Positions 44,082 to 49,144 of a stretch of 49,144 nucleotides of DNA are shown piece after piece (the stretch's first letter is position 1; every line of letters begins with the position of its first letter). The notes beneath the pieces were generated by a model that did not search any database, was not told the DNA's origin, and was given only the letters and a program-made list of their open reading frames with translations. The DNA lies in NCBI GenBank assembly GCA_015485665.1, contig WFTC01000004.1:1-49144 (forward strand), read 5' to 3'. A program made the translations under genes and the position numbers. This stretch comes from Candidatus Altimarinota bacterium. Lineage in GTDB: Bacteria > Patescibacteriota > Gracilibacteria > UBA1369 > 2-02-FULL-48-14.

Positions 44082-44399
44082 CTACATGAGTGCGTTGAGC
44101 TTTGCTTCAAGGGAATCTTTAGGTAGAGCTCCCGTGATACGTTCCACCTCTTCACCTTTTTTGAAGAAAATTAAAGTGGGAATGCTCATCACACCATATT
44201 TTTGCGCCGTTTCTGGACTCTTGTCAACATCTAATTTGAAAATTTTAACTTTCCCTTCCCATTCTGATGCAAGTTCGTCAATAATCGGAGCCAGCATTTT
44301 ACAAGGTCCGCACCACTGTGCAAAGAAGTCAACAAGTACTGGCAATTCTGAATTAAGTACTTCCGAATCAAAGTTTTGATCTGTAATAATAGTTGCCAT
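44082..44399 (-). CDS. trxA: Thioredoxin
   Basis: A 105-residue disulfide reductase with active site WCGPC (about 29-33), the buried Asp in LVDFFAQ, KLDVDKSPETAQKYGVMSIPTLIFFKKGEEV with the cis-Pro, and the terminal helix. Length is standard. On the minus strand TAAAAT (44429-44434) may be its -10 box. It is divergent from the amidase-SpoIID gene and upstream of the antiporter. The reductase (trxB) is not in the window. Confidence 0.96.
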   Translation of the reverse strand: MATIITDQNFDSEVLNSELPVLVDFFAQWCGPCKMLAPIIDELASEWEGKVKIFKLDVDKSPETAQKYGVMSIPTLIFFKKGEEVERITGALPKDSLEAKLNALM

Positions 44400-44449
44400 A
44401 GTTAGCTTTTATTAATTGTAGTAATATAATTTTACCACGTTTAGCTGCA

Positions 44450-44478
44450 TTGAAGAAAGCTTTGCGCTATGTTATACT
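44450..44478 (+). promoter_or_regulatory. Promoter of the amidase-SpoIID fusion gene
   Basis: TTGAAG (44450-44455), 17-base spacer, TATACT (44473-44478) preceded by TGT. The -35 box is identical to that of the pilus operon. ATG is about 12 bases after the expected transcription start. Confidence 0.78.
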
Positions 44479-44497
44479 TAGAAGATAAATTTAGGCA

Positions 44498-47400
44498 ATG
44501 AAACGATTTTTATTTTTTCTTTTAACACTTCCTTTATTATTTTGGCTCACTCAGCCGGCTGTACCGGTTCGCGGAGGCAGAGTGTCCGGAGCTGATTATT
44601 TGAGTTTGGAGCCGGTGAAATCCGCCGCTACAGAAGGCACGGAGGCACGCTATAAACGTGTAAGTAATTTTATATCACCTGTTTTTACAGCTCCTTATGA
44701 ATTTCAACTTTTAGGCTTGAATTGGGAACAGTCTATTCCGGATGGCACACAAGCAATAATTGAACTTCGTTTTCAAAATAGTAAAGGTGATTGGTCGGAT
44801 TGGGAGCAAGTAAGGTCTGATCAAGATTATCCTGATAAAGAGAATTCTGGAGAACAATGGAGTTATTCAATAAGCGGAAACAGTATTGCTTTCCAGTATC
44901 GGGCTACACTTAGTACAAATGATGCCGGTATAACACCAAAGCTTGCTGATATTCGTTTTGATTACATTGATGGTGGTCAAAAATCCACTATGGATAAATT
45001 AACAAGATTGGTTTTTGATCAAGATAAAGATATTGTTACTCGTGAGGAATGGGGTGCTGATGAAGCTTATCTTTATGCATCCAATTATAATTTAAGTGAA
45101 ATAGATGAAGAGGATGAAAAAGAGAAGTCAAAAGAGGATGAAGATTATCCGGAATTGGAAATTGTCAAAACAGTATCAACTTTGAAAGGTAAAGAATTGC
45201 TTTGGCCGGTAGAGTACCCTAAAGAAATTAAAAAAGTCATCATTCATCATACTGCTTCAACAAAAGATTTGGATGATCCTGAAAAGCTCATGCGATCCAT
45301 TTATGCTTATCATGCTTTGACTCGTGGATGGGGAGATATTGGATACAATTACTTGATTGATTCAGATGGGAAAATTTACGAGGGAAGATACGGCGGAGAT
45401 GGTGCTGTTGGAGGGCATACAGCGGGCTACAATACTGCTTCTGTGGGTATAGCTTTGCTGGGTAATTTTGAAGAAAATCTGATCTCTGCTGAGATGATGA
45501 AATCTCTCATGGGATTGGTTTATGACACAGCTGTAAAATATGATATTGACCCTGACGGTTCCAGTGAGTTTAGAGGTGAAATGATGCCAAACATATTAGG
45601 TCATAGAGATTTAGGCGCAACTTTATGCCCTGGAGCTATTGCATATGAATATCTTGATCAGATTAGGGAGTCATTGGGTAAAAGTTTAGATAAACGTAGG
45701 AATATGAATTTTGATGAAGATTATGCTTATGAAGAAATTGGAGATCGTGAAATGCTTGCAATGGGGCCTGAGGATAAAGAGCGAGTAACATTAAAGATAA
45801 AAAATACCGGTAATAAAACTTGGAATGAAGATACATTTTTGACTTATGACATTAACAATGATGGAGTGGCATCAATAGAAAAAGATTCTCAGCGATCAAT
45901 TGCAAAGATGAAAGAAAATTCTGTGAAACCGGGGGAAAGTGCAACATTCACTTTTGATGTAAATGGCACTCTTAAAGGAGGCATGACACATTTTAACTTG
46001 GCACCCATTTTCAATGGAGAAAAGAAAACAACACGTTATATGGATCTGACTGTATATGTTGAGCAGCCTGAAATTGATTTCAAATTGATTGCAGATGATA
46101 TGCCTGCTTTTATTAATGCCGGTCAGAAATACACCGTGACAGTGGATATTAAAAACGAAGGAAACTTCACATGGCTAAAAGATGGAGATTATCCGGTAAA
46201 GCTCATGCAAAGTGGAGCTTCGGCTTTCACTTCAAAAACGATATTGGCTGAAATGCAGGAAGATGCAGTTAAACCGGGAGAAAATGCAAGCTTTAAATTT
46301 CAAATCACGGGACCTGAGGATGATAGCAAGCAAAGCATTTATATTTATCCGGCAATAGAAGGATCTACCGCTATTGCTAAAGCTACAATTCGTTTGAGCT
46401 CTCAAACTTCTGGAGCTAAAGAGGGTGCAAGCATTGAATCTATAATGCCGGAACTTGAATTTGAGCCCGGAGAAAAGAAATATTTTTGGATTGAATTAAA
46501 AAATACAGGCGCCGAGTCTTGGAGTAATGACAAGCTTGGAGTCAGTTTTGACACCAGAGGGAAAATAGATATTTCTTCAGCTTATATGCGGGTTAGAAGT
46601 TTGCCATCCGGAGCAAGTGCAAAGGTCTTTTTTATGATTGAAGCTCCAAGTGCAGAGGGTCGTTATTCAATTAAGTTAATGCCAGATTACAAAGGTCAAG
46701 ATCTGCTTGGTGAAGCTTACAAGTTTGATATTGTGGTTACATCTTCAAAAGAACTGTCCGAGTCTTCTGATAACACTATACGCATCAAATTGACTCCGGA
46801 TGAAGTAAGTGTGCCTGTTCTCACATCAAGTACAGATTTTGATATTTACGGAGGTGATGAATTATTACAAACTTTCAATGGTGGAAGTCGTGTTTTTGTG
46901 GATAAAAGTGGAGATGGTTACAGTGTAGGTTCTTTGAAAGGACGTTTTCTTACGAAAGAACCTGTGCGCATAGTTCCGAAAGATGAAGGTATTATTGAAA
47001 TTTTAAGCATGAGCCAAGTTCCGGCTTGGAATTTAGATTTGAATGACAATAAATTTAGAGGTGTTATTGAAGTAAGGGAAGAGGAAGGAGAGCTGATTTT
47101 AATTAATGAATTACCCCTTGAAGATTATTTGAAAGGCATTGCGGAAGTATCTAATGATGCACCGCCTGAAAAGGCAAAAAGCATTTTGGTTTTGGCTCGC
47201 AGTTATGCTTATTACTACATGACTCAAGATGAAAAATTTCCGGGTAAAGCTTATGATTTAGATGATGACCCTGACAGTTCTCAAAAATATCTGGGTTACG
47301 GTTTTGAATCCAGATCTGAAAATATTGCAGATTATGTGGAGGCTACCAAAGGGCAAGTAATAACATATGAAGGTGTAGTTGTAAAGACGCCTTATTTCAG

Positions 47401-47626
47401 TCAATCTCCCGGTTACACTAAGAGTGCAAAGGAAGTCTGGGGATGGACAGACACGCCTTGGCTTCAAGGTGTTCAAGATCCTTATTGTGAAGCGGATAGT
47501 TTTGAGGGGCATGGAGTTGGACTTTCGGGGTGTGGTGCAAGCAAAATGGCGGAAGTTGGCTTTTCTTACGAAGAAATAATAGATTATTACTATCAGAATG
47601 TTGAACTTTCAGTAATCATGGAGTAA
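44498..47626 (+). CDS. Exported fusion of a peptidoglycan amidase (PGRP/Amidase_2) and a SpoIID-type domain
   Basis: A 1042-residue protein. Signal peptide about 1-25; a beta-rich domain 50-165; an acidic linker (200-220). An Amidase_2/PGRP domain spans about 240-395 with zinc ligands H250, H369 and C377 and the segment GWGDIGYNYLI; the H369-C377 spacing equals that of T7 lysozyme. Three NBR1/CARDB-like Ig domains follow at about 425-530, 530-635 and 645-748, each with a KNTG/KNEG..W pattern. A SpoIID/LytB domain covers about 760-1042 with LPLEDYLKGIAEVSND, ILVLARSYAYY and GHGVGLSGCGASKMAEVG. Amidases strip stem peptides and SpoIID cuts the bare glycan, so one chain could do both (inference). 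It has its own promoter, and the stop overlaps the tsaB start (TAATG). Confidence 0.9.
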   Translation: MKRFLFFLLTLPLLFWLTQPAVPVRGGRVSGADYLSLEPVKSAATEGTEARYKRVSNFISPVFTAPYEFQLLGLNWEQSIPDGTQAIIELRFQNSKGDWSDWEQVRSDQDYPDKENSGEQWSYSISGNSIAFQYRATLSTNDAGITPKLADIRFDYIDGGQKSTMDKLTRLVFDQDKDIVTREEWGADEAYLYASNYNLSEIDEEDEKEKSKEDEDYPELEIVKTVSTLKGKELLWPVEYPKEIKKVIIHHTASTKDLDDPEKLMRSIYAYHALTRGWGDIGYNYLIDSDGKIYEGRYGGDGAVGGHTAGYNTASVGIALLGNFEENLISAEMMKSLMGLVYDTAVKYDIDPDGSSEFRGEMMPNILGHRDLGATLCPGAIAYEYLDQIRESLGKSLDKRRNMNFDEDYAYEEIGDREMLAMGPEDKERVTLKIKNTGNKTWNEDTFLTYDINNDGVASIEKDSQRSIAKMKENSVKPGESATFTFDVNGTLKGGMTHFNLAPIFNGEKKTTRYMDLTVYVEQPEIDFKLIADDMPAFINAGQKYTVTVDIKNEGNFTWLKDGDYPVKLMQSGASAFTSKTILAEMQEDAVKPGENASFKFQITGPEDDSKQSIYIYPAIEGSTAIAKATIRLSSQTSGAKEGASIESIMPELEFEPGEKKYFWIELKNTGAESWSNDKLGVSFDTRGKIDISSAYMRVRSLPSGASAKVFFMIEAPSAEGRYSIKLMPDYKGQDLLGEAYKFDIVVTSSKELSESSDNTIRIKLTPDEVSVPVLTSSTDFDIYGGDELLQTFNGGSRVFVDKSGDGYSVGSLKGRFLTKEPVRIVPKDEGIIEILSMSQVPAWNLDLNDNKFRGVIEVREEEGELILINELPLEDYLKGIAEVSNDAPPEKAKSILVLARSYAYYYMTQDEKFPGKAYDLDDDPDSSQKYLGYGFESRSENIADYVEATKGQVITYEGVVVKTPYFSQSPGYTKSAKEVWGWTDTPWLQGVQDPYCEADSFEGHGVGLSGCGASKMAEVGFSYEEIIDYYYQNVELSVIME

Positions 47627-48270
47627 TGATTTTGGCTATAAACACAGCTCAGAGGGAACATGAATTGGCTTTGCTGGAAAAAGATCGTATCTTGATTGAA
47701 GATAGATGGACGGGTTCTCGTGATGATGTGGAGCGTTTGGTGCCTACACTCAGAAATATGTTAAAGAAAATTCGGCGTAAGAAAGAAGAAATTAAAGATA
47801 TTATAGTTGTGAAAGGTCCGGGGCCTTATACCGCATTACGTATTGGGGTGAGCTTTGCCAAAGCGCTTGCTGAAGGATTACAGGCCAATCTTCACGGCAT
47901 CAGCACTTTTGAACTTATGAAGCTTAAAGCCGGAAATAATAATCAACTTATGGTTATACTTTTTTCAGGTGGAGATAATGTTGCTGTTTACAATGAAGAT
48001 GAGTATTTTATAACTTCACTCAGATCTGCAATGGCATTGCATCAATTCAAAAATCATATAATCATTGCCGATTTGCCGGAAAACTTGATGGAAGAATTGA
48101 ATATCCTGTGCAAGGAAAAAAATCGTAGGCAGATAAAAGTTGAAGATGCTCTAAGCATGGGAGAGGTATTTATAAAGCAAAAAGCATGGGAAATAGATCC
48201 TTATGTGGAGGAATTTTATCTTAGAGCTCCAAACATAACACCATCCACTAATAAATGGAAACAAGCATGA
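47626..48270 (+). CDS. tsaB: TsaB, tRNA t6A synthesis subunit
   Basis: A 214-residue inactive paralogue of TsaD that acts as its scaffold partner in t6A37 synthesis. It begins MILAINTAQREHELALL and has the family's VKGPGPYTALRIGVSFAKALAEGL, clearly the TsaB GPGSFTGLRIG segment with substitutions. The second half is divergent, common in the family. The start overlaps the previous stop (TAATG) and the end overlaps rsmI as ATGA. Its partner tsaD is encoded 12 kb away. Confidence 0.9.
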   Translation: MILAINTAQREHELALLEKDRILIEDRWTGSRDDVERLVPTLRNMLKKIRRKKEEIKDIIVVKGPGPYTALRIGVSFAKALAEGLQANLHGISTFELMKLKAGNNNQLMVILFSGGDNVAVYNEDEYFITSLRSAMALHQFKNHIIIADLPENLMEELNILCKEKNRRQIKVEDALSMGEVFIKQKAWEIDPYVEEFYLRAPNITPSTNKWKQA

Positions 48271-48947
48271 CTTTATTTATTGTAGCTACGCCGATAGGAA
48301 ATTTGGAAGATATAACTTTGCGGGCATTAAACATTTTAAAAGAAGTAGATTTGATTGCGGCGGAAGATACACGCCATTCAAAAAAACTGCTCACTCATTT
48401 CAAAATAAACACAGCAATGATCAGCTATCATAGCCATAGCGGACAAGCTAAAGTAGACAAAATTATAGCTCATATTAAAGCAGGTAAAAAACTGGCTCTT
48501 ATTTCGGATGCAGGTACGCCGGGCATTTCAGATCCTGCATGGACACTTATTCAAGCCGCTTTGAATGCCGAGATTAAGATAGTTCCAATACCGGGAGCAA
48601 GCGCTTTCCTAACAGCACTTATGGCTTGCGGACTTCCAATGAATCAGTTCAATTATTTAGGTTTTTTACCTGCCAAAAAAGGACGTCATTCATTATTTAC
48701 TTCACTTTTAGATGCAAACCGCACCAGCATTTTTTATGAATCACCACATCGTTTATTGAAGACATTGAAGCAATTGGAAGAAATTTTGGGTCCTGACAGA
48801 TCAATTGTAATTGCCCGTGAACTAACAAAATTGCACGAAACTTTTTATCGTGGCACTACATTCACATTACTCGAACAATTCAATAAACAAAAACCAAAGG
48901 GGGAGATTGTAATATTAATTGCTCCACAAAATTTCACTTGGAGCTGA
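48267..48947 (+). CDS. rsmI: 16S rRNA (cytidine1402-2'-O)-methyltransferase RsmI
   Basis: A 226-residue tetrapyrrole-methylase-fold enzyme modifying C1402 in the ribosomal P site. Marks are VATPIGNLEDITLRALNIL, AAEDTRHSKKLL, LISDAGTPGISDP, VPIPGASAFLTALMACGLP, FLPAKKGRH, FYESPHRLL and ARELTKLHETFYRG. The start is set at ATG 48267, which overlaps the tsaB stop as ATGA and puts MTLFIVATPIGN at the N-terminus. An ATG four codons upstream is possible. The short C-terminal domain of longer RsmI proteins is absent. Confidence 0.95.
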   Translation: MTLFIVATPIGNLEDITLRALNILKEVDLIAAEDTRHSKKLLTHFKINTAMISYHSHSGQAKVDKIIAHIKAGKKLALISDAGTPGISDPAWTLIQAALNAEIKIVPIPGASAFLTALMACGLPMNQFNYLGFLPAKKGRHSLFTSLLDANRTSIFYESPHRLLKTLKQLEEILGPDRSIVIARELTKLHETFYRGTTFTLLEQFNKQKPKGEIVILIAPQNFTWS

Positions 48948-48976
48948 AAGTTCCTTTTCCACACCAAGCACCAGAT

Positions 48977-49144
48977 TTAATTTCTTTTTCTACGTAGCAA
49001 AGCAGCAAGTCCTGCGGCAAAGGCCCAAGTTCCATTAGCCGGAGTAGGTGTTGTGGAACAACCACCGGCTTCAGGAGCAGGAGAAATAGCATTAGTTCTG
49101 TCAGGTTTAACATCTCCATTTGTTTCACCTTCACTAGCTGTATC
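48977..49144 (-). CDS. C-terminal end of a surface protein with a sorting-signal-like tail (partial)
   Basis: Only the last 55 codons are in the window; the gene enters from beyond 49144 and stops with TAA at 48977-48979. The tail has a Gly-Gly-Cys-Ser motif (residues 27-30 of the fragment), a Thr/Pro spacer, a short hydrophobic helix (WAFAAGLAALL) and a basic end (RRKRN). This is the layout of bacterial C-terminal sorting signals such as the Synerg-CTERM and MYXO-CTERM types, in which the cysteine is processed or lipidated. The region before it is Thr/Glu/Asn-rich and probably a linker. A frame on the same strand at 48934-49134 is a shadow. Confidence 0.7.
   Translation of the reverse strand, partial: DTASEGETNGDVKPDRTNAISPAPEAGGCSTTPTPANGTWAFAAGLAALLRRKRN

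Noticed and set aside
1-49144. UGA recoded as glycine (Absconditabacteria/Gracilibacteria code)
   Set aside because: TGA ends yebC, tsaB, rsmI and two coupled secreted-protein genes exactly where families end or overlaps occur.
1-49144. CRISPR array, insertion sequence or integrase
   Set aside because: No regularly spaced direct repeats and no transposase or recombinase frame found; the excisionase-like gene alone does not make a mobile element.

Overview
The window looks like a compact chromosomal segment of a Patescibacteria/CPR-type bacterium, possibly Peregrinibacteria-like. This is inference from gene content and style, not from a marker gene. The DNA is AT-rich, genes are tightly packed with start/stop overlaps and antisense 3' overlaps, surface proteins are giant, and the type IV pilus operon is reduced. 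TGA ends several clear genes (yebC, tsaB, rsmI and two secreted-protein genes), so the UGA=Gly code of Absconditabacteria/Gracilibacteria is not used. Promoters are of the sigma70 type, often with a TGC immediately before the -10 box.

Layout. (1) 90-463: two small plus-strand genes, an excisionase-like HTH protein and a zinc-ribbon protein, neither visible as a long ORF. (2) 460-17656, minus: a probable single transcription unit that starts with a 4350-residue exported S-layer-type protein and continues into four secreted helical proteins. The genes are coupled by overlapping stops and starts, and all four small proteins end with a cysteine within the last four residues. This is the best candidate here for an undescribed surface system. 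(3) 17750-22761, minus: a minimal type IV pilus/pseudopilus operon (PilN-like, PilO-like, PilB, PilC, pilin) with its own promoter and terminator. (4) 22774-23237: a decayed aspartoacylase/succinylglutamate desuccinylase-like gene. (5) 23502-24791, minus: rplJ-rplL with promoter, L10-leader-like RNA, attenuator-like hairpin and terminator. (6) 24844-29792, plus: a CADD-like gene (para-aminobenzoate synthase type), miaA, recJ and a second DHH phosphoesterase. (7) 29744-35660, minus: tsaD, hisS, an SLH-domain protein, a small lipoprotein, malic enzyme and yebC. (8) 35742-40354: cca (+), a 23S rRNA m5U methyltransferase (-), rlmH (+) and a beta-CASP ribonuclease (+). (9) 40368-41476: a structured RNA/terminator element, ung, and tRNA-Gly(UCC) with encoded CCA. 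(10) 41493-49144: rnhA, a NhaP-type antiporter, trxA, an amidase-SpoIID fusion, tsaB, rsmI, and the 3' end of a gene coding for a C-terminal sorting signal.

How the parts fit. Much of the coding capacity serves the cell surface: SLH anchoring, the pilus, peptidoglycan remodelling and sorting signals. The rest is core information processing: tRNA modification (tsaB, tsaD, miaA), tRNA end maturation (cca), charging (hisS), rRNA modification (rlmH, rsmI, the m5U methyltransferase), ribosomal stalk, and DNA/RNA repair and turnover (recJ, ung, rnhA, DHH and beta-CASP enzymes). Few metabolic enzymes are present: malic enzyme and the CADD-like protein.
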